Shown: piece by piece, positions 30,303-39,292 of the stretch
Position numbering within the stretch: the first letter of the stretch is position 1
How the letters are laid out: each line of letters begins with the position of its first letter
From: Streptomyces sp. BA2
Lineage (GTDB): Bacteria; Actinomycetota; Actinomycetes; Streptomycetales; Streptomycetaceae
Direction of reading: 5' to 3'
Length of the DNA stretch: 64,000 nucleotides
NCBI RefSeq assembly: GCF_009769735.1
Contig: NZ_WSRO01000002.1
Span: 5,530,001-5,594,000 of the forward strand
Program-made: the position numbers and the translations under genes
Notes under the pieces: model-generated
What the model was told of the DNA's origin: nothing
What the model saw: only the letters and a program-made list of their open reading frames with translations
Databases searched by the model: none

Positions 30303-30480
30303 TCAGAAGCCAAGGTGCGTCATTTGGATGACGTAGACGCATTCGCTGCGTACGACGATCTGGTACCGGAACATCCCGCCGGGGACGGTAATGTCCCCGC
30401 CCTTCGAATCGACGTCTTCGTGACTGCGGCCGCGCACGTACAGCAGCCTCGGCTGCCTTGACCAATTATTCGGCCTTACG
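30303..30480 (-). other. Unassigned coding-like remnant
   Basis: A frame ending at the TGA 30303-30305 reads GDITVPGGMFRYQIVVRSEC then VYVIQMTHLGF. It has about 80% G/C at third codon positions over its last 37 codons, unlike the other frames. No clear start is seen; a GTG near the middle is the only candidate. I do not recognise it. It is either the end of a short gene or a remnant in this decayed area. The 148 bases between it and the toxin start show nothing else. Confidence 0.25.
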
Positions 30481-30751
30481 CTCCACTTCGACGAGAAAGG
30501 CCGGTGGCGCGGTGCGCTGCCTTCATGGCCTCATCAAGGACCACGCTCAGCTCGCGCAGTGCTTCACGGGCGGCAGTCGCCTTTTCATGCTCCAGATCCT
30601 GCGCGGGGGCCACGACGCCGAGGGCAGCGCGAAGGGCGTCCGGGGTGTGCTCGGGGCGGGGCTCATGGGCTCGCGGGGTGATGAGACGCGAACATTGCTG
30701 AGTGTTTCCCCTGGTCAATGTGTGTATGGATGGCTGCGGCAGTCGTGGCAA
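30476..30751 (-). other. Open frame of doubtful status
   Basis: 91 codons. The second half (DALRAALGVVAPAQDLEHEK, AREALRELSVVLDEAMKAA) reads as a plausible helical protein end. The first half overlaps the zinc-ribbon remnant in another frame and looks non-coding. It may be the tail of another decayed gene in the same cassette. Confidence 0.25.
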
Positions 30752-31152
30752 CGGCCTGGTTCGGGGGAGCGGAAGGCACGGTCGCAGGCATCGCAGTTCT
30801 GGAGCGGATGCCGGGCGGGCGGCGGGCCGTGGAACGGGGGCGGGGGTGGGAGGAGCGCTGTCAGGCGGTGCGCGAGGGAGGGCGGCTGGGCGGCGCGGGC
30901 CCTCGGGTGGCAGATCGTGGGTGAGGGCGTGGCGTACCGCGGTGGGTGCGACGTCGCGTTCCAGCCAGGCGGCGATGCCGGGGCGAGGTGGGCGGTGTCG
31001 TGGGTGGTGAGGAGGAGGCGGGGGTCGTAGTGGCGCAGGTCGGTGAGGAGGTCGGTGGACTGCGGGAAGAGGGGCGGGGCCGGGTAGGCGGGGTAGGGGA
31101 CGGCGAGGAGGGGGCGAGGGCGGTTGCGGGGGGAGGGTGGTTGCCGATCACC
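30715..31152 (-). pseudogene. Remnant of a zinc-ribbon regulatory-type protein, frameshifted and 5'-truncated
   Basis: Frame A gives PRPLLAVPYPAYPAPPLF, DLRHYDPRLLLTTHDTAHLAP, then loses sense. Frame B continues AAWLERDVAPTAVRHALTHD up to about 30880. Frame A resumes LAHRLTALLPPPPPF and ends with a C-D-A-C ... C-H-D-C ribbon. The two frameshifts lie near 30982 (one base lost in a C/G run) and near 30876-30882 (one base gained). The pieced product resembles the C-terminal part of a streptomycete helix-turn-helix protein family, recognised from memory. The N-terminus is missing; the break coincides with the TnpB element end at 31153. Confidence 0.6.
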
Positions 31153-31186
31153 TTGAATCCTCCGCTCCCCGACGGGAGGGGATTCC
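31153..31186 (-). ncRNA. Right-end hairpin, likely 3' end of a TnpB guide (omega) RNA
   Basis: GAATCC/GGATTC (31155-31160 with 31180-31185) encloses CTCCC/GGGAG (31165-31169 with 31174-31178). In this family the guide RNA covers the 3' end of tnpB and this hairpin, and its guide is the sequence just outside the element, here GGTGATCGGCAACCACCC on the minus strand (31152 downward). Inferred from family biology. Confidence 0.5.
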
Positions 31187-31190
31187 TGGC

Positions 31191-32438
31191 TCACGCTGCC
31201 TGGCCAGGCAGCGCCTGGCCGGGTCTTCCGCGATCAATACCAGCCGGGTTGAGACCAGCCCGGATGAGCATCACGCGTGCGGAATTCTTGTCCCTGGGGG
31301 ATTCGGCTCCGCAGGCGGTGCAGGTGTAGGTGCGCATCCCCAGCGGCAGTACGTGCTTGGCTCTCGCTTCGCACTGCGCGCAGTCCATCGTGGTGTACGC
31401 GGGGTGGACCAGATGCACGGCACGGCCGTGCTTGCGGCCCATCTCGAGCAGGGCTGCCTTGGTGGCGCCGATGGCGGCGTCCGCAGCCTTCCTGGCCATG
31501 GTGCTCTTGGCAAGGAACTTCGGCTGGAAGTCTTCGACCGCGAGGGCGTCGTGGTTCCGGACAACCTTCTTCGCCCACTTCCTGCCGGTGTCCTGGCGCT
31601 GGCGGGCGACCTGCTTGTACGCCTTCGCGCGCAGGTGCCTGGCCTCCTGATATCCCTTCGAGGCCGGGTGGCCCTTGGCCGGTTTGCGACGGGCCATCAT
31701 CCGGTCATACCGGCCCACCTTGGCCCGGGCCTTCATGCCGTACCCAGCGTGCGGGAGATCGTGGGTGTCCGACGTTGTGGTCGCGGTCTCCATCACGCCC
31801 CAGTCGATACCGATCACCGTGCCGGTCGCGGGAAGCGGCTGCACCTTGACCGGGACGACGAAGGAGGCGTACCAGTGACCGAGGCTGTCCTGGTAGATCC
31901 GGACACTGGAGGGCGCGTCCGGCAGCTCTCTCGACCACACCGGCCGCAGCACGATTCCGCCCGCCAGATGCAGACGGCCGTCCCTGAGACGAAACCCCCG
32001 CGTGGTGTAGTTCAGTGACGGCAGCGCCTCACGCTTCTTCTTGTACCGGGGCATCCCAGCTCGCCTCGCGACCGGCCCACCGGCCCCTACGTCCTTCTGC
32101 GCCTTGGCCCGCGACCTACCGAAGTCCCGGATGACCTGCTGCTGCGGAACGCAAGAGCCCTCCCTCAACCAGGTGGTCCGCTTTCTCGCCTCGGTCAGCA
32201 TCCGGTCCAGCTGCGCCGGACCGCAGGTCTGCTTGGCGGCCCCCTCGGGCCGGGTCTTGTTCGCTTCGTGGGTCTGCTTGGACTTGGCGACGCACTCGTT
32301 CCACACCCAGCGACACCGGCTCCACTCCGCCAACAGACCAGCACAGGCGGAGGAAGACACACGCAGCCGATAGGTGAACCGGGCATGCCCGCCGCCACCG
32401 GTCTCCTGGCCCCGCTCGGTCCCCGCCACTGTCGCCAT
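31191..32438 (-). CDS. tnpB: RNA-guided endonuclease TnpB
   Basis: 415 residues from the ATG at 32438; the upstream frame lacks family similarity. RuvC residues are intact: D212 (GIDWGV), E302 (AVEDF) and D383 (PRDKNSA). The four-cysteine zinc finger is C353-x2-C356 and C373-x2-C376. The N-terminal WED-like part has SACAGLLAEWSRCRWVWNE. TnpB uses a guide RNA from the element end to cut DNA at excised sites and so preserve the transposon. All catalytic residues are present, so it may be active. No tnpA accompanies it. Confidence 0.9.
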   Translation of the reverse strand: MATVAGTERGQETGGGGHARFTYRLRVSSSACAGLLAEWSRCRWVWNECVAKSKQTHEANKTRPEGAAKQTCGPAQLDRMLTEARKRTTWLREGSCVPQQQVIRDFGRSRAKAQKDVGAGGPVARRAGMPRYKKKREALPSLNYTTRGFRLRDGRLHLAGGIVLRPVWSRELPDAPSSVRIYQDSLGHWYASFVVPVKVQPLPATGTVIGIDWGVMETATTTSDTHDLPHAGYGMKARAKVGRYDRMMARRKPAKGHPASKGYQEARHLRAKAYKQVARQRQDTGRKWAKKVVRNHDALAVEDFQPKFLAKSTMARKAADAAIGATKAALLEMGRKHGRAVHLVHPAYTTMDCAQCEARAKHVLPLGMRTYTCTACGAESPRDKNSARVMLIRAGLNPAGIDRGRPGQALPGQAA

Positions 32439-32493
32439 GGCACGAGACCGTAGAGGCCACCGTCGTACGTCCGCACCCCTTTCGTACACCCGC

Positions 32494-33027
32494 TCAGCTC
32501 GCGAGGTACCCGCACGGACGGATGTTCGCTTTCCGGGCCTCCGCCCCGTGAGCGGCGCAGGGCGCACCGCGCCAGTGGTACCGGAGCAATGAGGGGGCGG
32601 GTTCCAGTAGCGTGAGGCTCAGTTCGGCCCAGACGGTCTTTCGGGGGAAGCGGTCCTCGGTCACTCCCCAGCGCTGTACCAGTGCTTCTACGAGGATCAG
32701 GCCGGGCCCTGATTCGGCGTCTAGGTCCGGGAGTTGGGGCGCGGGGGAGACGCTCGAGCGGGCGTGGGTGACCTCGACGCGGAGGGTGTCGGGGGACGCA
32801 TTGAGCGCGAGACGGAAGCCGCGCCCGGGGGAAGGCCGTGGGCTGCGGCGTTGGCGGACAGCTCCGCGGCGATCTGGCGGGCCGGGTCCAGCGGCAGCCC
32901 CCACGAGCGGAGCTGCTCGGTGGCGAGTAGGCGAGCGAGGCGGGCGCCGCGGGGCATGGGGGAGAGTTGGGCGCTGAAGTGGCGGGTGGTGCACGGGAGT
33001 TCGGCGGTTCCGGCGCGGAACTGGGAC
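32494..33027 (-). pseudogene. RsbW-like ATP-binding regulator (HATPase_c), frameshifted
   Basis: The first frame reads CTTRHFSAQLSPMPRGARL, LATEQLRSWGLPLDPARQI, AAELSANAAAHG, the N-box region of GHKL anti-sigma-type kinases. After about 32825-32830 the reading moves to another frame: GRGFRLALNASPDTLRVEV, DLDAESGPGLILVEALVQRW, PRKTVWAELSLTLL. One G missing from a CCCCCGGG run explains the shift. The stop at 32494 lies about 35 codons past the normal end. The upstream start is uncertain. Such genes normally pair with a helix-turn-helix/DUF397 set in Streptomyces (abaA/whiJ-type loci). Confidence 0.75.
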
Positions 33028-33193
33028 GGCGCACGAGCAGCTACAGCAGCAACGGCAGCGAGGGTGACTGCGTCGAGGTCGCCGCGTCGGCGGCGCGGTC
33101 CACGTCCGCGACTCCAAGACCGCACAAGGACTCCGGGCCGCGGTGGGCGGCACGGGGTGGGCGGACTCCGTGGCGTACGCCCGCGAGGTCTGA
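32989..33193 (+). pseudogene. DUF397-family small protein, two frameshifts
   Basis: Three frames in order give VHGSSAVPARNWDG, RTSSYSSNGSEGDCVEVAAS and VHVRDSKTAQGLRAAVGGTG with WADSVAYAREV. Together they are a typical DUF397 protein (W..SSYS..GG.CVEVA...V.VRDSK). Shifts lie near 33027 and 33094-33098. DUF397 partners are small proteins encoded next to XRE regulators. The gene is divergent from, and overlaps, the ATP-binding remnant. No intact XRE gene is nearby. Confidence 0.75.
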
Positions 33194-33380
33194 CTCCTCT
33201 GCGGGCGGTCCCGGGCCAGGCGCGCGCCCGGCTCGGAGCGCTGGCCGCGGTCAAGCCACGAGATCATCGATCCCGACCGCACCGTAATCGGGCACTCACC
33301 GTACGAGACCAGCAGTCGCGCGAGTCGGCCCCCCAGGCCGGTGCTCGCGCGCCGGGGCCCGTGGAGTCCGAGCCCCGGGT

Positions 33381-33408
33381 TTGACCGCCGCTGTCCGCGA
33401 GGTACTCT
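33381..33408 (+). promoter_or_regulatory. Promoter of the S10 operon
   Basis: TTGACC (33381-33386), a 16-nt spacer and TACTCT (33403-33408). The -35 and -10 are close to those of the rpsL and rplM promoters in this window. Confidence 0.7.
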
Positions 33409-33717
33409 CTCAAGCTTCGATTGGCCAGGCCCGTGCCCCGTATGGCAGACTGTCGGGGTTGCTCGGTTGAGTGCCGATGCTGTGCGCCTCCCGCCGGGAG
33501 GACTGAAAGCGAGTCCCACAGTACTCGTCGCCCCATCTGTCAAACGGTCGTAAAAAGCCCGCAGGCAGCGCTGGAGCGGACGTACGGGAATCTTTCGGGA
33601 AGTGCAGCGCGGAGGCTCGGCCAGGCGCCCGGTGGGTTTCTTCCCCCGGACCGGCGGTCATCTGGGCCGCAGCCCCTAGCAGGGAAATCCTTCGGGAAAT
33701 CTCCGTGAGCGGGACTG

Positions 33718-33742
33718 CGACACGCCCGACCGCGTGGGTCGG
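33718..33742 (+). promoter_or_regulatory. Leader hairpin motif shared with rpsL (copy 2)
   Basis: CGACACGCCCGACC-GCGTG-GGTCGG: one base differs from 22852-22876. It has the same 6-bp hairpin and CGACAC box and ends 64 nt before rpsJ. Confidence 0.7.
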
Positions 33743-33806
33743 AGGAAGTAGAAAAAAGGGCCTCCCGGGAGCCAGAGCGTTCGAGACAAAGGACTACCAA
33801 GTAGCC

Positions 33807-34115
33807 ATGGCGGGACAGAAGATCCGCATCCGGCTCAAGGCCTACGACCACGAGGTCATCGACTCTTCGGCGAAGAAGATCGTCGAGACGGTGACTCGCA
33901 CTGGTGCGTCGGTCGCAGGCCCGGTGCCGCTGCCCACTGAGAAGAACGTGTACTGCGTCATCAAGTCGCCGCACAAGTACAAGGACTCGCGCGAGCACTT
34001 CGAGATGCGCACGCACAAGCGCTTGATCGACATTCTCGACCCGACGCCCAAGACCGTTGACTCGTTGATGCGCCTGGACCTTCCGGCCGGCGTCGACATC
34101 GAGATCAAGCTCTGA
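33807..34115 (+). CDS. rpsJ: 30S ribosomal protein S10
   Basis: 102 residues from the ATG at 33807 ([19 protein letters not shown]), the conserved start; the frame is open further upstream. The S10 loop that enters the 30S head ([20 protein letters not shown]) is intact. S10 also binds NusG KOW and NusB in transcription-translation coupling. First gene of the S10 operon; rplC follows after 13 nt. Confidence 0.98.
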   Translation: MAGQKIRIRLKAYDHEVIDSSAKKIVETVTRTGASVAGPVPLPTEKNVYCVIKSPHKYKDSREHFEMRTHKRLIDILDPTPKTVDSLMRLDLPAGVDIEIKL

Positions 34116-34128
34116 GAGGCGCGGACAG

Positions 34129-34773
34129 ATGACTAAGCAGATCAAGGGCGTCCTGGGCGAGAAGCTCGGCATGACCCAGGTCTGGGACGAGAACAACCGT
34201 GTCGTCCCGGTCACCGTCGTCAAGGCCGGGCCCTGCGTCGTTACCCAGGTCCGTACGAATGACTCCGACGGCTACGAGTCGGTCCAGATCGCCTTCGGCG
34301 AGATCGACCCTCGCAAGGTGAACAAGCCCCTCAAGGGTCACTTCGCCAAGGCCGACGTAACTCCCCGCCGCCACCTGGTGGAGATCCGCACCCCTGACGC
34401 CAGCGAGTACACGCTGGGCCAGGAGGTGACTGCCGAGGTGTTCGAGTCCGGCGTCAAGGTCGACGTCACGGGCAAGAGCAAGGGCAAGGGCTTCGCCGGT
34501 GTCATGAAGCGTCACAACTTCAAGGGACTCGGCGCCGGTCACGGCACCCAGCGCAAGCACCGCTCGCCGGGCTCGATCGGTGGCTGCGCCACCCCGGGTC
34601 GCGTGTTCAAGGGCCTCCGCATGGCGGGGCGTATGGGCAACGAGCGGGTCACCACCCAGAACCTGACCGTTCACGCCGTTGACGCGGAGAAGGGCCTGCT
34701 CCTCATCAAGGGCGCAGTTCCCGGTCCGAACGGTGGCCTCGTCCTGGTCCGTACCGCGGCCAAGGGGGTTTGA
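34129..34773 (+). CDS. rplC: 50S ribosomal protein L3
   Basis: 214 residues, ATG, with GAGAGGCG upstream. [15 protein letters not shown] at the N-terminus and the long extension reaching the peptidyl transferase centre ([34 protein letters not shown]) are canonical. An early 23S assembly protein. 7 nt separate it from rplD. Confidence 0.98.
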   Translation: MTKQIKGVLGEKLGMTQVWDENNRVVPVTVVKAGPCVVTQVRTNDSDGYESVQIAFGEIDPRKVNKPLKGHFAKADVTPRRHLVEIRTPDASEYTLGQEVTAEVFESGVKVDVTGKSKGKGFAGVMKRHNFKGLGAGHGTQRKHRSPGSIGGCATPGRVFKGLRMAGRMGNERVTTQNLTVHAVDAEKGLLLIKGAVPGPNGGLVLVRTAAKGV

Positions 34774-34780
34774 GGAACCG

Positions 34781-35434
34781 ATGAGCACCATTGACATCCT
34801 TTCGCCGGCAGGCGACAAGGCCGGGACGGTCGAGCTCCCCGCGGAGATCTTCGACGTAGAGAAGATCAGCATCCCGCTTCTCCACCAGGTCGTCGTCGCT
34901 CAGCTGGCAGCTGCCCGTCAGGGCACGCACAAGACCAAGCGCCGCGGTGAAGTCCGCGGTGGTGGTAAGAAGCCGTACCGCCAGAAGGGCACCGGCCGCG
35001 CGCGCCAGGGTTCGACCCGTGCGCCGCAGTTCGCAGGCGGTGGCGTCGTCCACGGCCCGCAGCCGCGTGACTACTCGCAGCGGACCCCGAAGAAGATGAA
35101 GGCCGCGGCCCTGCGCCACGCCCTCACCGACCGGGCCCGCAACGCTCGTATCCACGTTGTCACCAACGTGGTCGAGGGCGACATCTCCACGAAGGCCGCG
35201 AAGACGCTGCTCGGCAAGGTCAGCGAGCGCAAGAACGTGCTCCTGGTCATCGACCGCGCGGACGAGACTTCGCTGCTCTCCGCCCGCAACCTGCCCCAGG
35301 TGCACATCCTGGAGCCGGGCCAGCTGAACACGTACGACGTGCTCGTCTCGGACGACGTGGTCTTCACCAAGGCCGCCTTCGAGTCCTTCGTGTCTGGCCC
35401 CAAGGCCGATGAGACCGAAGGGAGCGAAGCCTGA
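34781..35434 (+). CDS. rplD: 50S ribosomal protein L4
   Basis: 217 residues from the ATG at 34781, preceded by TTTGAGGAACCG. The exit-tunnel loop [19 protein letters not shown] is intact, the region where macrolide resistance changes fall. It starts [19 protein letters not shown]4 is the autogenous repressor of S10 operons in E. coli. Its TGA overlaps the ATG of rplW by one base. Confidence 0.98.
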   Translation: MSTIDILSPAGDKAGTVELPAEIFDVEKISIPLLHQVVVAQLAAARQGTHKTKRRGEVRGGGKKPYRQKGTGRARQGSTRAPQFAGGGVVHGPQPRDYSQRTPKKMKAAALRHALTDRARNARIHVVTNVVEGDISTKAAKTLLGKVSERKNVLLVIDRADETSLLSARNLPQVHILEPGQLNTYDVLVSDDVVFTKAAFESFVSGPKADETEGSEA

Positions 35435-35850
35435 TGGCTACGCGTCACCCGAGCATCGCCCCCAAGGCGGCCAAGGCCGCCAAGGCCGCGCGCGTCGCCA
35501 AGGCGAAGCGCCACGCCACCGAGGGCAAGAACACCGTTGAGACGCCGCTGAGCAAGAGCTTCACGGACCCCCGTGACGTCCTCGTCAAGCCGGTCGTCTC
35601 TGAGAAGAGCTACGCGCTCCTCGACGAGGGCAAGTACACCTTCGTCGTCGCGCCCGGCGCCAACAAGACCCAGATCAAGCAGGCCGTCGAGGCGGTCTTC
35701 TCGGTCAAGGTCACTGGGGTCAACACGATCAACCGCCAGGGCAAGCGCAAGCGCACCCGCACGGGGTTCGGTAAGCGCGCTGACACCAAGCGCGCGATCG
35801 TGACCCTTGCTGAGGGCGACCGTATCGACATCTTCGGCCAGGCCTCCTAA
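35434..35850 (+). CDS. rplW: 50S ribosomal protein L23
   Basis: 138 residues, longer than the usual 95-105. Residues 1-40 form an Ala/Lys-rich basic extension ([19 protein letters not shown]) seen in streptomycetes. The core starts at [16 protein letters not shown] and ends [12 protein letters not shown]23 lines the exit port and docks trigger factor and SRP. Overlaps rplD by one base; rplB follows after 39 nt. Confidence 0.97.
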   Translation: MATRHPSIAPKAAKAAKAARVAKAKRHATEGKNTVETPLSKSFTDPRDVLVKPVVSEKSYALLDEGKYTFVVAPGANKTQIKQAVEAVFSVKVTGVNTINRQGKRKRTRTGFGKRADTKRAIVTLAEGDRIDIFGQAS

Positions 35851-35889
35851 CGGAGCGCCCTGGTCCGAATATCGGACGAGGACTGAGAA

Positions 35890-36726
35890 ATGGGAATCCG
35901 CAAGTACAAGCCGACTACGCCGGGCCGTCGTGGCTCCAGCGTCGCCGACTTCGTCGAGGTAACGCGGTCCACGCCGGAGAAGTCGCTGGTCCGCCCGCTG
36001 CACAGCAAGGGCGGCCGTAACAACGCCGGTCGTGTGACCGTTCGCCACCAGGGTGGCGGACACAAGCGCGCCTACCGAGTGATCGACTTCCGTCGTCACG
36101 ACAAGGACGGCGTGCCGGCGAAGGTCGCGCACATCGAGTACGACCCGAACCGCACCGCGCGCATCGCGCTCCTGCACTACGCGGACGGCGAGAAGCGCTA
36201 CATCCTGGCCCCCCGCAACCTGTCGCAGGGTGACCGGGTCGAGAACGGACCGGGCGCGGACATCAAGCCGGGCAACAACCTGGCCCTCCGCAACATCCCG
36301 GTCGGTACGACCATCCACGCCATCGAGCTGCGGCCCGGCGGCGGCGCGAAGTTCGCCCGCTCCGCGGGTGCCTCCGTGCAGCTGCTTGCGAAGGAGGGCT
36401 CCATGGCCCACCTTCGTATGCCGTCCGGTGAGATCCGTCTGGTCGACGTCCGCTGCCGCGCCACCATTGGCGAGGTCGGCAACGCCGAGCAGTCGAACAT
36501 CAACTGGGGCAAGGCCGGCCGCAAGCGCTGGCTGGGCGTTCGCCCGACCGTTCGCGGTGTGGCGATGAACCCGGTCGACCACCCGCACGGTGGTGGTGAG
36601 GGCAAGACCTCCGGTGGTCGCCACCCGGTCTCGCCCTGGGGTCAGAAGGAGGGTCGTACTCGTTCGCCGAAGAAGGCGAGCAACAAGTACATCGTCCGCC
36701 GCCGCAAGACGAACAAGAAGCGCTAG
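35890..36726 (+). CDS. rplB: 50S ribosomal protein L2
   Basis: 278 residues, ATG. It has [15 protein letters not shown] at the N-terminus, the SH3-like and OB-like RNA-binding domains ([28 protein letters not shown]) and the catalytic-centre loop [14 protein letters not shown] with the conserved His. One of the oldest 23S-binding proteins. rpsS follows after 12 nt. Confidence 0.99.
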   Translation: MGIRKYKPTTPGRRGSSVADFVEVTRSTPEKSLVRPLHSKGGRNNAGRVTVRHQGGGHKRAYRVIDFRRHDKDGVPAKVAHIEYDPNRTARIALLHYADGEKRYILAPRNLSQGDRVENGPGADIKPGNNLALRNIPVGTTIHAIELRPGGGAKFARSAGASVQLLAKEGSMAHLRMPSGEIRLVDVRCRATIGEVGNAEQSNINWGKAGRKRWLGVRPTVRGVAMNPVDHPHGGGEGKTSGGRHPVSPWGQKEGRTRSPKKASNKYIVRRRKTNKKR

Positions 36727-36738
36727 GAGCGGGTTTAG

Positions 36739-37020
36739 ATGCCGCGCAGTCTCAAGAAGGGGCCCTTCGTCGACGGACACCTCATCAAGAAGGTGGATGT
36801 CCAGAACGAAGCTGGTTCCAAGAACGTCATCAAGACCTGGTCCCGTCGCTCGATGATCGTCCCGGCCATGCTGGGCCACACGATCGCGGTGCACAACGGC
36901 AAGACCCACATCCCGGTGTTCGTCACCGAGGCGATGGTCGGCCACAAGCTCGGCGAGTTCTCGCCGACTCGCACCTTCCGCGGCCACGTCAAGGACGACC
37001 GGAAGTCGAAGCGCCGCTAG
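36739..37020 (+). CDS. rpsS: 30S ribosomal protein S19
   Basis: 93 residues, ATG with AGGAGCGGG upstream. [34 protein letters not shown] and [16 protein letters not shown] are family hallmarks. S19 sits in the 30S head next to S13 and contacts the A-site tRNA region. No unusual feature. Confidence 0.99.
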   Translation: MPRSLKKGPFVDGHLIKKVDVQNEAGSKNVIKTWSRRSMIVPAMLGHTIAVHNGKTHIPVFVTEAMVGHKLGEFSPTRTFRGHVKDDRKSKRR

Positions 37021-37061
37021 CGCGGGGTGGAACGACTATGACTTACACCGAAGGGACAACC

Positions 37062-37409
37062 ATGGAAGCCAGGGCCCAGGCGCGGTACATCCGCGTCACG
37101 CCCATGAAGGCCCGCCGAGTGGTGGACCTCATCCGTGGCATGGATGCCACGGAGGCTCAGGCGGTCCTGCGTTTCGCCCCGCAGGCCGCGAGCGTGCCGG
37201 TTGGCAAGGTGCTTGACAGCGCCATCGCCAACGCTGCACACAACTACGACCACAGTGACGCCTCTTCGCTGGTCATCAGCGAGGCGTACGTGGATGAGGG
37301 CCCGACCCTGAAGCGGTTCCGTCCGCGTGCCCAGGGCCGTGCCTACCGGATCCGTAAGCGGACCAGCCACATCACCGTGGTCGTCAGCAGCAAGGAAGGA
37401 ACCCGGTAA
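37062..37409 (+). CDS. rplV: 50S ribosomal protein L22
   Basis: 115 residues from the ATG at 37062 ([19 protein letters not shown]), with GAAGGGA 6 nt upstream. An in-frame ATG at 37038 would add eight residues and is the alternative. The tunnel-lining beta-hairpin ([20 protein letters not shown]) is intact. Its TAA overlaps the rpsC ATG by one base. Confidence 0.95.
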   Translation: MEARAQARYIRVTPMKARRVVDLIRGMDATEAQAVLRFAPQAASVPVGKVLDSAIANAAHNYDHSDASSLVISEAYVDEGPTLKRFRPRAQGRAYRIRKRTSHITVVVSSKEGTR

Positions 37410-38251
37410 TGGGCCAGAAGGTAAACCCGCACGGGTTCCGGCTCGGCATCACCACCGACTTCAAGTCGCGTTGGTACGCCGACAAGCTGTACAAGGACTA
37501 CGTCAAGGAAGACGTCGCCATCCGTCGGATGATGACGTCCGGCATGGAGCGCGCCGGCATCTCGAAGGTTGAGATCGAGCGCACCCGTGACCGCGTGCGG
37601 GTGGACATCCACACCGCGCGTCCCGGCATCGTCATCGGCCGCCGTGGCGCCGAGGCCGACCGCATCCGCGGTGACCTCGAGAAGCTCACGGGCAAGCAGG
37701 TTCAGCTGAACATCCTCGAGGTCAAGAACCCCGAGGTCGACGCTCAGCTGGTCGCGCAGGCCGTTGCAGAGCAGCTGTCCTCCCGCGTCTCCTTCCGTCG
37801 CGCCATGCGTAAGAGCATGCAGTCGACGATGAAGGCCGGCGCCAAGGGCATCAAGATCCAGTGTGGTGGCCGTCTCGGCGGCGCCGAGATGTCCCGCTCG
37901 GAGTTCTACCGCGAGGGCCGCGTGCCCCTGCACACCCTCCGTGCGAACGTCGACTACGGCTTCTTCGAGGCCAAGACGACCTTCGGCCGTATCGGCGTGA
38001 AGGTCTGGATCTACAAGGGCGACGTCAAGAACATCGCCGAGGTCCGCGCCGAGAACGCCGCGGCCCGTGCGGGTAACCGCCCGGCCCGTGGTGGCGGCAA
38101 CGACCGCCCGGCCCGTGGTGGCCGTGGTGGCGAGCGTGGCGGCCGCGGCCGCAAGCCGCAGCAGCAGTCCGCGCCGGCTGCCGAGGCCCCCAAGGCCGAC
38201 GCTCCCGCCGCAGCTGCCGCTCCGGCTGAGAGCACCGGAACGGAGGCCTGA
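37409..38251 (+). CDS. rpsC: 30S ribosomal protein S3
   Basis: 280 residues; the usual bacterial S3 has about 230. Core: [13 protein letters not shown], the KH domain with [13 protein letters not shown], and [15 protein letters not shown]. From about residue 218 a Gly/Arg/Pro and then Ala-rich tail ([26 protein letters not shown]) extends it, common in actinomycetes. S3 lines the mRNA entry channel. Overlaps rplV by one base. Confidence 0.98.
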   Translation: MGQKVNPHGFRLGITTDFKSRWYADKLYKDYVKEDVAIRRMMTSGMERAGISKVEIERTRDRVRVDIHTARPGIVIGRRGAEADRIRGDLEKLTGKQVQLNILEVKNPEVDAQLVAQAVAEQLSSRVSFRRAMRKSMQSTMKAGAKGIKIQCGGRLGGAEMSRSEFYREGRVPLHTLRANVDYGFFEAKTTFGRIGVKVWIYKGDVKNIAEVRAENAAARAGNRPARGGGNDRPARGGRGGERGGRGRKPQQQSAPAAEAPKADAPAAAAAPAESTGTEA

Positions 38252-38256
38252 CCGAC

Positions 38257-38676
38257 ATGCTGATCCCTCGTAGGGTCAAGCACCGCAAGCAGCACCACCC
38301 CAAGCGCAGCGGTATGTCAAAGGGTGGTACGCAGGTTGCGTTCGGCGAGTACGGCATTCAGGCCCTCACTCCGGCGTACGTGACCAACCGCCAGATCGAG
38401 GCGGCTCGTATCGCGATGACCCGCCACATCAAGCGTGGCGGCAAGGTCTGGATCAACATCTACCCGGACCGCCCGCTGACGAAGAAGCCCGCCGAGACCC
38501 GCATGGGTTCCGGTAAGGGTTCCCCCGAGTGGTGGGTCGCGAACGTCAAGCCCGGACGGGTGATGTTCGAGCTGTCCTACCCGAATGAGAAGACTGCGCG
38601 TGAGGCGCTTACCCGCGCTGCTCACAAGCTTCCGATGAAGTGCCGGATTGTTCGGCGCGAGGCAGGTGAGTCGTGA
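38257..38676 (+). CDS. rplP: 50S ribosomal protein L16
   Basis: 139 residues, ATG after [42 protein letters not shown] and [14 protein letters not shown] (tip near the A-site tRNA and the evernimicin/avilamycin site) are typical. Its TGA overlaps the rpmC ATG. Confidence 0.98.
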   Translation: MLIPRRVKHRKQHHPKRSGMSKGGTQVAFGEYGIQALTPAYVTNRQIEAARIAMTRHIKRGGKVWINIYPDRPLTKKPAETRMGSGKGSPEWWVANVKPGRVMFELSYPNEKTAREALTRAAHKLPMKCRIVRREAGES

Positions 38677-38900
38677 TGTCGGCCGGTACCAAGGCGTCCG
38701 AGCTGCGCGAACTGGGTGACGAGGAGCTTCTCAACAAGCTCCGCGAAGCCAAGGAAGAGCTGTTCAACCTCCGCTTCCAGGCGGCGACCGGTCAGCTCGA
38801 GAACCACGGTCGGCTGAAGGCCGTCCGTAAGGACATCGCGCGGATCTACACCCTGATGCGTGAGCGCGAGCTGGGCATCGAGACGGTGGAGAGCGCCTGA
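38676..38900 (+). CDS. rpmC: 50S ribosomal protein L29
   Basis: 74 residues from the ATG at 38676, in a TGATG overlap with rplP; a GTG three bases earlier would add one Met. Two long helices with [18 protein letters not shown] and [17 protein letters not shown]. Small protein near the exit tunnel next to L23. TGATG overlap with rpsQ. Confidence 0.97.
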   Translation: MSAGTKASELRELGDEELLNKLREAKEELFNLRFQAATGQLENHGRLKAVRKDIARIYTLMRERELGIETVESA

Positions 38901-39184
38901 TGAGCGAGAGCAACGTGACTGAGACGAAGACCGACCGCGGATTCCGCAAGACCCGTGAGGGTCTGGTCGTCAGCGACAAGATGGACAAGACCGTCGTCGT
39001 CGCTGTCGAGGACCGCGTGAAGCACGCGCTGTACGGCAAGGTCATCCGCCGTACGAACAAGCTCAAGGCGCACGACGAGCAGAACGCTGCCGGCGTCGGC
39101 GACCGCGTCCTCCTGATGGAGACGCGTCCGCTGTCGGCGACCAAGCGCTGGCGCATCGTCGAGATCCTCGAGAAGGCCAAGTAA
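38900..39184 (+). CDS. rpsQ: 30S ribosomal protein S17
   Basis: 94 residues, ATG overlapping the rpmC stop. OB-fold protein with [20 protein letters not shown] and [17 protein letters not shown] primary 16S binder at the 5' domain. A hairpin follows in the 108-nt gap to rplN. Confidence 0.98.
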   Translation: MSESNVTETKTDRGFRKTREGLVVSDKMDKTVVVAVEDRVKHALYGKVIRRTNKLKAHDEQNAAGVGDRVLLMETRPLSATKRWRIVEILEKAK

Positions 39185-39186
39185 TT

Positions 39187-39208
39187 CTCTGAGGGATTTT
39201 CCTCAGAG
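39187..39208 (+). terminator. Hairpin between rpsQ and rplN
   Basis: Perfect 8-bp stem CTCTGAGG/CCTCAGAG with a GATTTT loop, at the junction of the S10-type and spc-type gene blocks. It may be a weak terminator or an RNA processing site. The rest of the 108-nt gap includes a GCCCCCGCC segment and an ATCAGGAGA ribosome site. Confidence 0.55.
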
Positions 39209-39292
39209 TTCGTTCCGCCAGGCTCGGTGGGGGCCAATTCCCGCAAGGGATGAAGCCCCCGCCGGGAACCGGCAGACAATCAGGAGATAGAC

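Larger units (their letters stand above)
31153..32500 (-). mobile_element. IS200/IS605-type element carrying only tnpB
   Basis: Right end: on the minus strand a hairpin is followed by GGATTCAA, and TCAA is a usual right-end cleavage tetranucleotide of the family; this puts the border at 31153. tnpB fills the element and no tnpA is present. The left end is not resolved; it lies between 32439 and about 32560. The element interrupts a decayed regulatory cassette. It leaves no target duplication, as expected for this family. Confidence 0.7.
33194..33806 (+). other. Region upstream of rpsJ (S10 operon leader)
   Basis: About 610 bases without a gene. It holds the promoter at 33381-33408, then a leader of about 390 nt that contains two CTTTCGGGAA/CCTTCGGGAA-like segments (about 33592 and 33690), a GCCCGGTGGG/CCCCCGGACCGG-type hairpin area (about 33628-33658) and the shared motif at 33718-33742. 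L4-dependent control of S10 leaders is known in enterobacteria; I cannot show it here. Confidence 0.5.

Noticed and set aside
30151..30465. 104-codon minus-strand frame upstream of the toxin
   Set aside because: Arg/Pro-rich with poor codon bias; another frame over the same area looks more coding.
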